A stretch of 64,000 nucleotides of DNA from Prevotella sp. (GTDB lineage Bacteria; Bacteroidota; Bacteroidia; Bacteroidales; Bacteroidaceae), in NCBI GenBank assembly GCA_017617615.1, contig JAFZVV010000005.1, positions 4,485-68,484 of the forward strand, read 5' to 3'. Made by a program: the position numbers and the translations under genes. Shown here one piece after another: positions 7,451-16,382 of the stretch. A model generated the notes under the pieces. The model saw only the letters and a program-made list of their open reading frames with translations, was not told the DNA's origin and did not search any database. Position 1 is the stretch's first letter, and each line of letters starts with the position of its first letter.

Positions 7451-8866
7451 TTATTGAGGGTCAATATTTAATGGCATAAAGTGTTTTTCACGCACAGGTT
7501 TTCCGTGAAGCATTGCAGGTTCCCATTTGGGCATAGACTTAACCACACGAACCATTTCTCTATCCAATGCCGACATTTCACTTTGTTCAACTAGGACTGT
7601 GCTTGATGTGCCATCTTCCTTTATGCAAGGTCGCTCCACATTGACATCACTAATCGAACCGTCTTTCTCTACATAAAATGACACAAGCACACGTCCTTGC
7701 GGACACTCTTTCATTTCTTCAGGATATTGGATGTTTTTTGCAAGCCACGACATCAGTTTCCCTTGTCCGCCAGGGAAACTGGCACGTATTTCCGCTATTT
7801 GTATATTTGCTTCATCTGATTCGTCTATCGAATCCAAATCAGCCAAAGATAGTTCACCTATTTCACCCACTTTTATAAAAGATTTGATTCCGAGTGAATA
7901 GGTGTCAATCATAGCATCTAACATTGTGAATACAATTCTATTATTGATAGAATCAAAATCAGCAGTGATGAAATTAGGGCCAGACACTCTTCCCCTTGCC
8001 ACATTTTCCCATTGACTTTTCCCCTGCTTAAAAATATTAATTAGAAAAATAGATACCCCTGACCCTATTGGTAAAAAACAACAATAATAACTTTTCCCTT
8101 GTATTTTTAATACCTTAGTGAAATCCTTAATATATTGTTGTGGAAAGTCTTTAAAATAGTAATCTCTAATTTGGCAGGTATCAGGAAAACCTATATGTTC
8201 AAGGCTGTCTTGATTAACCCATTCTATCTTATTGCAATTCATTTTTCTGGCTTCCTCCGTCTGCCAATTTCCATTATAGACAGAATCCATCAACTCATTG
8301 GCCAACTCGACAAGTGTGTTCTGCAACAAGTATGATTTGGCCCGTCGGTTCCCAACGAAAAACTCCCAAGTCGGATCTTCAAAGATGAATTCCTCCTCCT
8401 TGGACTCTGCATTTTGGATTGCATTAGTCCAAACCTCTTTCAATTTTTGAGCCTGTTCGTCAGTAATGTTGAGCGTATAGGTTCCCACCTCAGGTGCCGC
8501 ATAATTGTATATGTGTTTCCTTGGCACTATCCTTACCTTATTGCCAACCTTATTTCTCTTGGTAGTGGCCATGCTTGTGGCCTCATAGATGTTTCTAAAT
8601 GCTTTGATGTAAACGAGCGTGTGGTTGACAGAATCATATGTCAACGATGATTCGGAATGGAAATATGGAACACGAATGACACCGAACAGAGTATTCTTTG
8701 GAACAAGCAACCGAGCCAATTCCTTGTCGTAGAGAGACAAAGTTAAATCTTTCTGTCGCCATGCAATTGATGCGCTGTCAACACGTATGAGTCTATCCTG
8801 TGCAAATCCGGATAAAGAGAAAAGGACAATTGCCAAGACTAAAAAAGATTTTGAAGTCTTTTTCAT
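7451..8866 (-). CDS. Secreted protein with TonB C-terminal-type domain
   Basis: 471 residues. An N-terminal signal peptide (MKKTSKSFLVLAIVLFSLSG, then FAQDR) is followed by ~350 residues without a recognised domain, and by a C-terminal TonB-like domain (about residues 385-471) with the hallmarks KNIQYPEEM, GRVLVSFYVEKDGSISDV and VVKSMPKWEPAMLHGKPV. In this bacterial group the domain occurs both in true TonB energy transducers and in many exported proteins of unknown role. With a cleavable signal peptide and no proline-rich spacer, this one is not a classical TonB. Its 3' end lies 36 bp from relaxase tail copy C. No TAnnTTTG element was seen upstream. Confidence 0.7.
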   Translation of the reverse strand: MKKTSKSFLVLAIVLFSLSGFAQDRLIRVDSASIAWRQKDLTLSLYDKELARLLVPKNTLFGVIRVPYFHSESSLTYDSVNHTLVYIKAFRNIYEATSMATTKRNKVGNKVRIVPRKHIYNYAAPEVGTYTLNITDEQAQKLKEVWTNAIQNAESKEEEFIFEDPTWEFFVGNRRAKSYLLQNTLVELANELMDSVYNGNWQTEEARKMNCNKIEWVNQDSLEHIGFPDTCQIRDYYFKDFPQQYIKDFTKVLKIQGKSYYCCFLPIGSGVSIFLINIFKQGKSQWENVARGRVSGPNFITADFDSINNRIVFTMLDAMIDTYSLGIKSFIKVGEIGELSLADLDSIDESDEANIQIAEIRASFPGGQGKLMSWLAKNIQYPEEMKECPQGRVLVSFYVEKDGSISDVNVERPCIKEDGTSSTVLVEQSEMSALDREMVRVVKSMPKWEPAMLHGKPVREKHFMPLNIDPQ

Positions 8867-9011
8867 AATTTCATCTTTTTCTTTTATAACGTATGATTAT
8901 CGGATTTATTACAGGAATAAGTGTAAATGAGAACCATGAAAATCTTTGATTTGATGATATTTAAGAATAATTGGCAGAATAAGAATAACTGATTCATAGG
9001 GAGGGTTGTAA

Positions 9012-9248
9012 CAAAATATCCATTATCCATCAGGGTGCGCTTGTGTTCAGGGGCTAGTGGTGATATCTTTCTTTGTCGAACTAGATGGTTCTTTAAGCGA
9101 CATTGAGATTGTGCGCAAAGTTAATCCGGAACTTGATGAAGAAGCACTCCGTGTAGTGAAAGCTATGCCGAAATGGTTTCCTGCAAAGCAGAATAACACA
9201 CCGATAAGAGCGAAAATGACCATGCCCATCGAATTCAGATTGCAATGA
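9012..9248 (+). pseudogene. TonB C-terminal domain remnant
   Basis: From 9012 the frame reads NIHYPSGC, then GLVVISFFVELDGSLSDIEI, then LDEEALRVVKAMPKWFPAKQ and MTMPIEFRLQ before the stop: a full C-terminal half of a TonB-type domain. The frame is closed upstream by TAA at 9009-9011 and no signal peptide or start region is present, so this is a 5'-truncated remnant. It is related to, but clearly different from, the domain in the gene at 7451-8866 and lies on the opposite strand. It sits at the island edge, next to the tRNA-Gln terminator. Confidence 0.65.
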
Positions 9249-9293
9249 GTGGTTCTTCATAAGTCGGGAAAAAGTCGGGAATTTTAGACATAC

Positions 9294-9335
9294 AAAAATC
9301 GCCAAGACTTGAAAATCAAGCACTTGGCGATTTTT
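9294..9335 (-). terminator. Strong hairpin terminator downstream of tRNA-Gln
   Basis: A perfect 13-bp stem is formed by 9294-9306 and 9323-9335, with an extra inner stem CTTGA/TCAAG (9308-9312 with 9316-9320). The stem begins with A-run and ends with T-run, so it can terminate transcription in both directions. Confidence 0.8.
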
Positions 9336-9339
9336 AAAG

Positions 9340-9410
9340 TTGGGGTACTCGGACTCGAACCAAGAATGACAGGACCAGAATCTGTAGTGTTACCATTACA
9401 CCATACCCCA
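9340..9410 (-). tRNA. tRNA-Gln (anticodon CUG)
   Basis: Read on the minus strand the gene has a 7-bp acceptor stem TGGGGTA/TACCCCA, a D arm GTGT...ACAC, an anticodon loop TTCTGGT giving anticodon CTG, and a T arm with the GGTTCGAGTCC sequence. CCA is not encoded. The stem base pair next to the loop is A-C, a weak point. Its 3' end points toward the accessory island, the usual geometry for elements that integrate at tRNA 3' ends, although no duplicated attachment site was found. Confidence 0.9.
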
Positions 9411-9454
9411 ATGTTTCAGCGCAATTCAGAACACCCTTGTTCCGTTTTGCGGAT

Positions 9455-9463
9455 GCAAAGGTA
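9455..9463 (-). promoter_or_regulatory. -7 element of the tRNA-Gln promoter
   Basis: TACCTTTGC on the minus strand, 45 bp upstream of the mature tRNA 5' end, matches the TAnnTTTGC consensus. Confidence 0.55.
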
Positions 9464-9577
9464 GAATGTTTTTTTGAAATCCGCAAGGTTTTTTGCGTTT
9501 TTTTCTAAAAAAATCAAAATTATTGATGTTTGGAATGATTTTCGGGCAAATCACATGGTATTTTGGCGGAATTAAGT

Positions 9578-9586
9578 TATCTTTGC
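9578..9586 (+). promoter_or_regulatory. -7 element upstream of rsfS
   Basis: TATCTTTGC fits the Bacteroidota -7 consensus and lies 55 bp before the rsfS start. No good TTTG at the -33 position was seen. Confidence 0.5.
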
Positions 9587-9641
9587 CCTTTGTGGCGAAA
9601 TATGCGCCGCACCGTAACCGAAAACAATATCATAACCATAC

Positions 9642-10001
9642 ATGAACAGTACAAAAGATTTATTGAGAGAAATAACCAAAGGAATACAAGAGAAAAAAGG
9701 AAGTGGCATAGTTATTGCAGACCTACAGAAAGTAGAGGGAGCCATCTGCAAATATTTCGTAGTCTGCCAGGGCAATTCACCCTTACAGGTAGACGCCATC
9801 GCCAATTCGGTGATTGACGTGGTGCGTGATACCCTGCATGAGAAGCCCGTGGGGGTGATTGGCCTTGACCATGCCCAGTGGGTGGCAATGGACTACACCG
9901 ACGTGATGGTGCACGTGATGCTCCCAGAGATGCGTGATTTTTACAGTCTGGAGACCCTATGGTCGGACGCCGCCCTTGAGCGTCTGCCCGACCTGGACTA
10001 A
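9642..10001 (+). CDS. rsfS: Ribosomal silencing factor RsfS
   Basis: 119 residues, the usual size for RsfS. This factor binds uL14 of the 50S subunit and blocks joining with the 30S subunit, damping translation in starvation or stationary phase. Family marks are IVIADLQKVEGAICKYFVVC (the conserved D and the FVVC strand), Q-N-S near residue 44, VDAIANSVIDVV, and the end YTDVMVHVMLPEMRDFYSLE followed by LW. It leads a conserved cluster and lies 49 bp ahead of ftsH, with a promoter at 9578, so both are probably transcribed together. The start ATG is the first in the frame after the promoter. Confidence 0.93.
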   Translation: MNSTKDLLREITKGIQEKKGSGIVIADLQKVEGAICKYFVVCQGNSPLQVDAIANSVIDVVRDTLHEKPVGVIGLDHAQWVAMDYTDVMVHVMLPEMRDFYSLETLWSDAALERLPDLD

Positions 10002-10050
10002 AGCCTGAACCAACCTTTCATCCAACATCGATTTTACACAATTCTACACA

Positions 10051-12081
10051 ATGGAACAAAATAACAAAGACAAGCCCAACATGCCCAAGTTCAACATGAA
10101 CTGGATATACATCACCATCATGGTGGCACTGGGTATACTCTTCTTTACCGGCTACGGCGACAGCAGTTCGGCGTCAGGCGGTAAGGGCGGCATCGCCAAA
10201 GACGACAACTACTACAACTTCAAGGACTGGGTGTCGAAAGGCGCTGCCAACGAAATCATCATCAACGGCTCGGAGAAGAAACTGAAGATGTTTGTGAAGC
10301 CCGAGTTCATACAGGACGTCTTCCATGCCGACATCAAGAAAACCGGTCCCAACCCCTATATCGACGTGGAGTTCGGCTCGGTAGAAACGCTGGAGCAGTT
10401 CCTCGACGAAGCGCAGAAGTCAGGGAAGTTCAACGGCCATGTCACCTTCGAGAACAAGAAAGACGGCGACATGTTCAACACCATCATCAACCTCACGTCG
10501 GTGATTTTCTTCATCGCCCTGATGATTTTCCTCTTCCGCAGGATGGGAGGCGGTGCCAGCGGTGGCGTGTTCAGTGTGGGCAAGAGCAAAGCCAAGATGT
10601 ACGAGAAAGGCAACGACCTGGGCATCACGTTCAAGGACGTCGCCGGACAAGAAGGTGCTAAGGAAGAAGTGCAGGAGATTGTAGACTTCCTGAAGAACCC
10701 GAAGAAATACACCAACCTCGGAGGAAAAATTCCCAAGGGCGCACTCCTTGTAGGGCCTCCGGGCACCGGCAAGACCCTGCTCGCCAAGGCAGTGGCCGGT
10801 GAAGCCGGTGTGCCCTTCTTCTCGATGAGCGGCAGCGACTTCGTGGAGATGTTCGTAGGCGTGGGTGCCAGCCGTGTGCGCGACCTCTTCCGCCAGGCGA
10901 AGGAGAAGTCGCCCTGTATCATCTTCATCGACGAGATAGACGCCGTGGGACGTGCCCGTACGAAGAACCCGTCGATGGGTGGTAACGACGAGCGCGAGAA
11001 CACCCTCAATGCCCTACTTACCGAAATGGACGGCTTCGGCACCAACAGCGGCGTCATCATTATGGCTGCCACCAACCGTGCTGACATGCTCGACCAGGCA
11101 TTGCTCCGTGCCGGCCGTTTCGACCGCCAGATCAATGTCGACCTGCCCGACCTCAACGAGCGCAAGGAAATCTTCATCGTGCACCTGAAACCCATCAAGG
11201 TAGACGACTCCGTAGACATCGACCTCCTCGCCCGCCAGACACCCGGTTTCTCGGGTGCCGACATCGCCAACGTGTGCAACGAGGCTGCGCTAATCGCCGC
11301 CCGCCGCGACGCCCAGACCGTTTGCCGCCAGGATTTCCTCGATGCCGTGGACCGCATCATCGGCGGCCTGGAGAAGAAGACGAAGGTAATGACCGCCCAG
11401 GAGAAGCGAACCATCGCCCTGCACGAAGCCGGCCATGCCACCATCTCTTGGTTCTGCGAGCATGCCAACCCCCTGGTGAAGGTGTCGATCGTGCCCCGTG
11501 GCAAAGCCCTCGGTGCCGCATGGTACCTGCCCGAGGAGCGGCAGATTACCACGAAGGAAGAGATGCTCGATGAGATGTGTTCACTTATGGGTGGGCGCGC
11601 TGCCGAGGAACTCTTCACCGGCCATATCTCCACGGGAGCAATGAACGACCTGGAACGCGCCACGAAGAGTGCCTATGGCATGATTGCCTATGCGGGTATG
11701 GGCGACAAGTTGCCCAACATCTGCTACTACAACAACCAGGAATACCAGTTCCAGCGCCCCTACTCCGACACCACCGCAAAGGTCATCGACGACGAAGTGC
11801 TGAAGATGGTGAACGAGCAATACGAACGTGCCAAGCAAATCCTGCTGGAGCACAAGGAGGGTCACAACGCCCTTGCCGAACTCCTCATCAGCCGTGAGGT
11901 AATCTTCGCCGATGATGTGGAACGTATCTTCGGCAAACGCCCGTGGATAAGCCGTTCCCAGGAAATCATGAACATGGAGGCCGAAGTGGCCGAAAAGGCT
12001 GTAGAGACCGAAATACCCAAGATATCCGAGAATACCGAAGAATCCGGGGAGACCGCCAATAACGACACCACCCAGCCATGA
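10051..12081 (+). CDS. ftsH: ATP-dependent zinc metalloprotease FtsH
   Basis: 676 residues. FtsH is a membrane-anchored hexameric AAA+ protease that degrades misfolded membrane proteins and short-lived regulators. The order is complete: first membrane helix ~18-34, periplasmic domain, second membrane helix ~147-163, then the AAA+ module with Walker A GPPGTGKT (235-242), Walker B IIFIDEID (290-297) and the second-region-of-homology arginines in [19 protein letters not shown] (~342-360). The zinc site HEAGH is at 458-462. The C-terminal ~40 residues are Glu/Thr-rich. Its stop overlaps the start of cdsA by 4 bp (ATGA), showing translational coupling. Confidence 0.97.
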   Translation: MEQNNKDKPNMPKFNMNWIYITIMVALGILFFTGYGDSSSASGGKGGIAKDDNYYNFKDWVSKGAANEIIINGSEKKLKMFVKPEFIQDVFHADIKKTGPNPYIDVEFGSVETLEQFLDEAQKSGKFNGHVTFENKKDGDMFNTIINLTSVIFFIALMIFLFRRMGGGASGGVFSVGKSKAKMYEKGNDLGITFKDVAGQEGAKEEVQEIVDFLKNPKKYTNLGGKIPKGALLVGPPGTGKTLLAKAVAGEAGVPFFSMSGSDFVEMFVGVGASRVRDLFRQAKEKSPCIIFIDEIDAVGRARTKNPSMGGNDERENTLNALLTEMDGFGTNSGVIIMAATNRADMLDQALLRAGRFDRQINVDLPDLNERKEIFIVHLKPIKVDDSVDIDLLARQTPGFSGADIANVCNEAALIAARRDAQTVCRQDFLDAVDRIIGGLEKKTKVMTAQEKRTIALHEAGHATISWFCEHANPLVKVSIVPRGKALGAAWYLPEERQITTKEEMLDEMCSLMGGRAAEELFTGHISTGAMNDLERATKSAYGMIAYAGMGDKLPNICYYNNQEYQFQRPYSDTTAKVIDDEVLKMVNEQYERAKQILLEHKEGHNALAELLISREVIFADDVERIFGKRPWISRSQEIMNMEAEVAEKAVETEIPKISENTEESGETANNDTTQP

Positions 12082-12932
12082 CCGAGAAGAAGAAGAATTT
12101 CATCGTGCGCACCATCACCGGTGTACTGTTCGTTGCCATCCTGGTGACCTGTTTCCTGCGTCCCATCTCCATGATATTCCTCTTCGCCCTCGTCACGGGA
12201 CTCACGGTGTGGGAATATGGTGGACTGGTGAACCAATTCGACGACATCCAGGTGAACCGCTTCATCAGCACGGCGGCGGGCGTCTACCTCTTTCTCGCCT
12301 TTGCGGGCTATTGCACGGGATTCACCCCTGCCACGGTTTTCATCCCCTATCTGGTGACAGTGATATACCTCATCATCTCCGAACTGTTCACCATGGCGCC
12401 CAACCCCATCAACAACTGGGCCTATGCCATGCTCAGCCAGATGTATATCGCCCTACCCTTCTCGATGATTAATGTACTGGCCTTCCAGAGCAATGCCGAG
12501 GGTGAGGTCACGTTCAACTACCTGCTGCCACTGAGCCTCTTCATCTTCCTCTGGGTGAACGACACCGGTGCCTACTGCGTCGGGTCGTTGCTCGGACGAC
12601 ACAAGCTCTTCCCGAGGGTGTCGCCAGGCAAGAGCTGGGAGGGGTCGATAGGCGGTGCCGTCTTTGTGCTCATCGCAGCAGCAGTGATTGGCTACCTGGT
12701 AGGCGGTATGGCAGGCGGCTACTCCATACCCGTATGGATGGGGCTGGGACTAACGGTGGTGGTCTTCGGCACTCTGGGCGACCTCGTGGAATCGCTGTTC
12801 AAGCGCACGCTGGGAGTGAAAGACAGCGGCAACATCCTGCCGGGTCACGGTGGCATGCTCGACCGTTTCGACTCGTCGCTGATGGCTATTCCCGCTGCAG
12901 TAATCTACTTCTACACCCTATCCTTGTTCTAA
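12078..12932 (+). CDS. cdsA: Phosphatidate cytidylyltransferase CdsA
   Basis: 284 residues. The enzyme makes CDP-diacylglycerol from phosphatidic acid and CTP in the inner membrane, the branch point to all phospholipids. It has about seven to eight hydrophobic segments and the family signature near the C-terminus (S239xxKR...KD...LPGHGGMLDRFD, to ~266) with the metal-binding aspartates. It starts inside the ftsH stop codon and is followed after 1 bp by the metallophosphoesterase gene, so rsfS-ftsH-cdsA-phosphoesterase form one operon. Confidence 0.95.
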   Translation: MTEKKKNFIVRTITGVLFVAILVTCFLRPISMIFLFALVTGLTVWEYGGLVNQFDDIQVNRFISTAAGVYLFLAFAGYCTGFTPATVFIPYLVTVIYLIISELFTMAPNPINNWAYAMLSQMYIALPFSMINVLAFQSNAEGEVTFNYLLPLSLFIFLWVNDTGAYCVGSLLGRHKLFPRVSPGKSWEGSIGGAVFVLIAAAVIGYLVGGMAGGYSIPVWMGLGLTVVVFGTLGDLVESLFKRTLGVKDSGNILPGHGGMLDRFDSSLMAIPAAVIYFYTLSLF

Positions 12933-12933
12933 G

Positions 12934-14034
12934 ATGCGGATGGCATTCTTCATCATGTTCCTTTTGCTGATTTTCACCGCTCTGGGCTATGTGTTGTGGC
13001 ATGTCTGGCATATCCTGCCCCTATGCAAATGGGCAAGATGGCTAGTGGTCATCGCTATGGCAGCCTGTCCGCTCAGCATGTTCCTCATGTTCGGAGGAGC
13101 TTTCGAGCGCTTGCCCCTATCTGCTGCAAGCATCGCCTACGAAGTGAATACCTCGTCGGTCATCATCCTGCTCTACCTGCTCATTACCTTCCTCGTGCTC
13201 GACATCTGCCGGCTGTTGCACATTGTGCCCAAGAGTTTCCTTTTCGACAGTTGGGCAGGCACCATTAGCGTATTGCTACTCATGGTGGTGGTCTTCGTGG
13301 CAGGCAATATCAAATACCATAATAAAGTGCGGGTGCCGCTGGAACTGACGACGAAGAAGGCACTACCCCACGACTACCGCATGGTCATGGTGAGCGACCT
13401 GCATCTTGGCTACCACAACCGCCGCGACGACCTCGCGAAATGGGTAGACCTCATCAATGCGGAGCACCCAGACATGGTGCTCATCGGAGGCGACGTGATA
13501 GACATCAGCCTGCGGCCCCTACTTGAAGAGAACATGGCCGAAGAGTTCCGTCGCATCGAAGCACCCGTCTACGCCTGTCTGGGCAACCACGAATACTACA
13601 GCAACGAGCCACGCGCGCGACAGTTCTACGAAAAGGCTGGCATACACCTGCTCATCGACAGTACCGTCGTGATAGACAGCACCCTCTGCATCATCGGTCG
13701 CGACGACCGCACCAACCCCAGCCGCAAACCCCTGGCGGCGCTCACCACATCCACCGACCCCTCGCTCTATACCATCGTCCTTGCCCACCAACCCCACGAA
13801 CTGGAGAAGACCGAGCAGTGCAAGGCCGACTTCCAGTTCAGCGGCCATACCCACCGCGGACAGGTGTGGCCCATATCGTGGATTACCGATGCCATCTATG
13901 AGTGTTCATGGGGAGAGCACCAACGAGGCGCCACCCGTTTCTACGTGAGTTCAGGCCTCGGCATTTGGGGCGGGAAATTCCGTATCGGCACACAATCGGA
14001 ATATGTCGTGGCCACGCTGAAAAAAGAACCTTAG
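12934..14034 (+). CDS. Membrane metallophosphoesterase (YkuE/YaeI type)
   Basis: 366 residues. The N-terminal ~125 residues hold about four membrane helices. A calcineurin-like phosphoesterase domain follows with all metal-binding blocks: SDLHLGYH (154-161), GGDVID (185-190), GNHEYY (217-222), HQPHE (285-289) and GHTHRGQ (304-310). Relatives of this arrangement act on phosphorylated lipids or nucleotides at the membrane; the position directly after cdsA suggests a lipid-related substrate, but that is inference. The stop codon TAG at 14032-14034 touches the start of the 9-bp repeat tract. Confidence 0.88.
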   Translation: MRMAFFIMFLLLIFTALGYVLWHVWHILPLCKWARWLVVIAMAACPLSMFLMFGGAFERLPLSAASIAYEVNTSSVIILLYLLITFLVLDICRLLHIVPKSFLFDSWAGTISVLLLMVVVFVAGNIKYHNKVRVPLELTTKKALPHDYRMVMVSDLHLGYHNRRDDLAKWVDLINAEHPDMVLIGGDVIDISLRPLLEENMAEEFRRIEAPVYACLGNHEYYSNEPRARQFYEKAGIHLLIDSTVVIDSTLCIIGRDDRTNPSRKPLAALTTSTDPSLYTIVLAHQPHELEKTEQCKADFQFSGHTHRGQVWPISWITDAIYECSWGEHQRGATRFYVSSGLGIWGGKFRIGTQSEYVVATLKKEP

Positions 14035-14177
14035 CCCGGAAAAACCGGAAAGCCCGGAATATCCGGATAGCCCAAAAAATCCGGATTGCCCGGGATATCC
14101 GGATAGCCCATCTTGCCCATCTTGCCCAAATTGCCCATCTTGCCCATAACGCCCACAAAGCCCATACCCCCATACCC
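14034..14177 (+). repeat. Degenerate 9-bp tandem repeat, 16 units
   Basis: Sixteen consecutive units keep an exact 9-bp spacing. The first eight alternate between GCCCGGAAT-like and ATCCGGATA-like units; the rest are GCCCATCTT-like. The tract starts at the last base of the phosphoesterase stop and ends 26 bp before the cellulase gene. It is open on both strands only because the period is a multiple of three; no start, signal or domain suggests it is translated. Confidence 0.85.
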
Positions 14178-14203
14178 CCTAACCTAAAAAAATCAACAAG
14201 ACA

Positions 14204-15163
14204 ATGAAAAGAAAGATTCTTACAATGATGGCAGTGCTGCTGACGGCACTCACCACCCAAGCCACCGGCCCCGTGAAACAATGGGGACAACTGCAAGTAA
14301 AAGGCACCCAACTCTGCGACCAACAGGGTAATCCCGTGGTACTGCGGGGCGTGAGCCTGGGGTGGCACAATATCTGGCCACGATTCTACAACAAGAAAGT
14401 GGTGCGCACACTGAAAAACGACTGGAACGCCACGGTAGTGCGTGCCGCCATGGGCGTGACCACTGTCGAAGACAACTACCTCGACAACCCCTCGTTCGCC
14501 CTGGAATGCGTAGAGAAGGTGGTGAAAGCCGCCATCAAGGAAGATATCTATATCATCATCGACTGGCATGCCCATGAAATGCACACGCCAGAGGCGAAGG
14601 CGTTCTTCGGTGAGATGGCAAGGAAATACGGCAAGTATCCCCATGTCATCTATGAGTTATACAACGAGCCTGTGGAGGACTCATGGGAGTCGCTGAAACA
14701 GTATGCCACGGAGATTATCACCGAAATCCGCAAATACGACCCCGACAACATTATCCTCATGGGATGCCCACACTGGGACCAAGACATCCACCTCGTGGCA
14801 GACAGTCCGCTCCGTGGTTTCAGCAACATCATGTACACGCTGCACTACTACGCCTCCACCCACAAGGAATACCTACGCGACCGCATGGAAGAAGCCGTGA
14901 AACGCGGCGTGCCCGTATTCGTGAGCGAGAGTGGCGTGACCGAGGCTTCGGGCAACGGTGTCATCGACCCGGAGTCACAACAACAGTGGCTCGACCGGAT
15001 GGAGAAGCTGAAAATCAGTTGGTTGCTGTGGTCGCTGAGCGACAAAGACGAGTCGTGCTCCATGCTCCTTCCCCGTGCCACCTCCACGGGTCCCTGGCCC
15101 GAAGACGTCATCAAGCGGTCGGGAAAGATGGTGCGTGAGTATCTGAAGAGATACAATAAATGA
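14204..15163 (+). CDS. GH5 family cellulase (endoglucanase), secreted
   Basis: 319 residues with a signal peptide (MKRKILTMMAVLLTALTTQA, then TGPV). The rest is a single glycoside hydrolase family 5 barrel, close to the bacterial endoglucanase subgroup: RGVSLGWHNIWPRF near the N-terminus, DWHAHEMHT (~120-128), acid/base Glu155 in YELYNEP and nucleophile Glu242 in VFVSESG. No carbohydrate-binding module or sorting tail is present, so it is probably periplasmic or released by the general pathway. Expected action: cleavage of beta-1,4-glucan chains. No promoter consensus was seen; the repeat tract fills the upstream region, and the gene could be read from the preceding operon. Confidence 0.92.
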   Translation: MKRKILTMMAVLLTALTTQATGPVKQWGQLQVKGTQLCDQQGNPVVLRGVSLGWHNIWPRFYNKKVVRTLKNDWNATVVRAAMGVTTVEDNYLDNPSFALECVEKVVKAAIKEDIYIIIDWHAHEMHTPEAKAFFGEMARKYGKYPHVIYELYNEPVEDSWESLKQYATEIITEIRKYDPDNIILMGCPHWDQDIHLVADSPLRGFSNIMYTLHYYASTHKEYLRDRMEEAVKRGVPVFVSESGVTEASGNGVIDPESQQQWLDRMEKLKISWLLWSLSDKDESCSMLLPRATSTGPWPEDVIKRSGKMVREYLKRYNK

Positions 15164-15176
15164 TTTCGGGCAAAGC

Positions 15177-15236
15177 CCGATTGAAGATTGAAAATTGAAA
15201 ATTGAAGATTGAAAATTATTCGGTCTTCAATTTTTC
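15177..15236. repeat. ATTGAAGATTGAAAATT-type repeat between convergent genes
   Basis: The 60 bp between the end of the cellulase gene and the end of lpxB contain repeated ATTGAAAATTGA/ATTGAAGATTGA words. The tract begins with the small palindrome GGGCAAAGCCC and includes CGGTCTTCAATTTTTCTG, which can pair with the repeats and may act as a terminator for the convergent genes. Similar words occur at 31008-31040 and 50240-50276. Confidence 0.5.
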
Positions 15237-16369
15237 TGCAGTAGAACGTTATGGATGATGCGGGCGGCATGAGCAGGTGCGCCAGGTTTTCCGATAGCCT
15301 GTCGCACCTCTTCGTATCCGTTCAGCATGGCATCGCGGCGACTGCCGCCAGGAAGGATGGCAGACAGTTCACTCACCATATTCGGTACGCTGAAAGTATC
15401 GGCCACCAATTCTGTCACGACCTCTCGGTCGGCAATGAGGTTGACGAGCGAGATATACTTCACCTTGAGGAGATGTCGGCGAAGGAAAGCGATGAAGCGC
15501 GGCAACGGCGTTTCGTAACACACCACCTGAGGCACGCCGAAGAGCGCGGTTTCGAGCGTGGCGGTGCCACTCGTGACGAGAGCCGCCGTGGCATTGGCGA
15601 GCACAGCGAAGGTCTCGCCGGCAACCATCCTCACCTTCGCGATGCCTTCGAAACGCTCGTAGTAAGACCGTTCGATGGATGGAGCGCATGCCAGCACGAA
15701 CTGGTAATCGGGGAACTGCTCTGCCGCCTGTAACATCGCCGGCAAGTTATCCTTGATTTCCTGTCGGCGGCTGCCTGCCAGCAATGCCACGACAGGCCGG
15801 TCATCAAGCCCATGGTGCCGTGCGAACTCCGCAGGAGTCTCATGATAGCCTTCGCGGAAAGCCATTACCTCGTCGGCGGTGGGATTGCCCACATAATGGA
15901 TGGGATAATGATGCTTCTTCTCGAAGAAATCCACTTCGAAAGGCAGGATGGACAACAGGTGGTCCACATCGCGCTTGATGTTCTTGACACGGTATTCCTT
16001 CCACGCCCATATCTTCGGCGAGATGTAATAGAACACCTTCGCCAGTCCATGCTTATGCACAAACTTGGCAATGTCGAGATTGAAGCCTGGGTAATCGACA
16101 AGGACCACCGCGTCGGGGTTCCACATGCGGATATCCTCCTTACACTGGGCCATATTGCGGAAGATGGCAGGCAGATGGAGGAGTACCGGGATGAACCCCA
16201 TGTAAGCCATCTCGCGGTAATGGCGCACCAGCGTGCCCCCCTCGGCAGCCATGTTATCGCCGCCGAAAAACCGGAACTCCGCCTGCGCGTCGGCAAGCGC
16301 CAGTTCACGCATCAGATGTGCGGCATGCAGGTCGCCGCTCGCCTCTCCTACTATCAGGTAATATTTCAT
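15227..16369 (-). CDS. lpxB: Lipid-A-disaccharide synthase LpxB
   Basis: 380 residues, normal length. LpxB joins UDP-2,3-diacylglucosamine with lipid X to make the lipid A disaccharide at the inner face of the cytoplasmic membrane. Family marks: VGEASGDLHA (7-16), FFGGDNM, YMGFIPVLLHLP, VDYPGFNLDIAKF, YYISPKIWAWKEYRV, HYVGNPTAD, LLAGSRRQEI and SGTATLETALFGVPQVVCYE. It follows surE by 13 bp on the minus strand and shares its promoter; surE-lpxB is a common pair in this phylum. Confidence 0.96.
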   Translation of the reverse strand: MKYYLIVGEASGDLHAAHLMRELALADAQAEFRFFGGDNMAAEGGTLVRHYREMAYMGFIPVLLHLPAIFRNMAQCKEDIRMWNPDAVVLVDYPGFNLDIAKFVHKHGLAKVFYYISPKIWAWKEYRVKNIKRDVDHLLSILPFEVDFFEKKHHYPIHYVGNPTADEVMAFREGYHETPAEFARHHGLDDRPVVALLAGSRRQEIKDNLPAMLQAAEQFPDYQFVLACAPSIERSYYERFEGIAKVRMVAGETFAVLANATAALVTSGTATLETALFGVPQVVCYETPLPRFIAFLRRHLLKVKYISLVNLIADREVVTELVADTFSVPNMVSELSAILPGGSRRDAMLNGYEEVRQAIGKPGAPAHAARIIHNVLLQKN

Positions 16370-16382
16370 CGGGAAATGTTGG

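Noticed and set aside
10356..11663. 435-codon minus-strand frame inside ftsH
   Set aside because: Shadow of ftsH, which has all its motifs in order.
13883..14644. Long minus-strand reading frame across the 9-bp repeat (Trp/Ala/Arg-rich product)
   Set aside because: It exists because the 9-bp period is a multiple of three and it overlaps the cellulase gene. The product is low complexity without start signal or domain.
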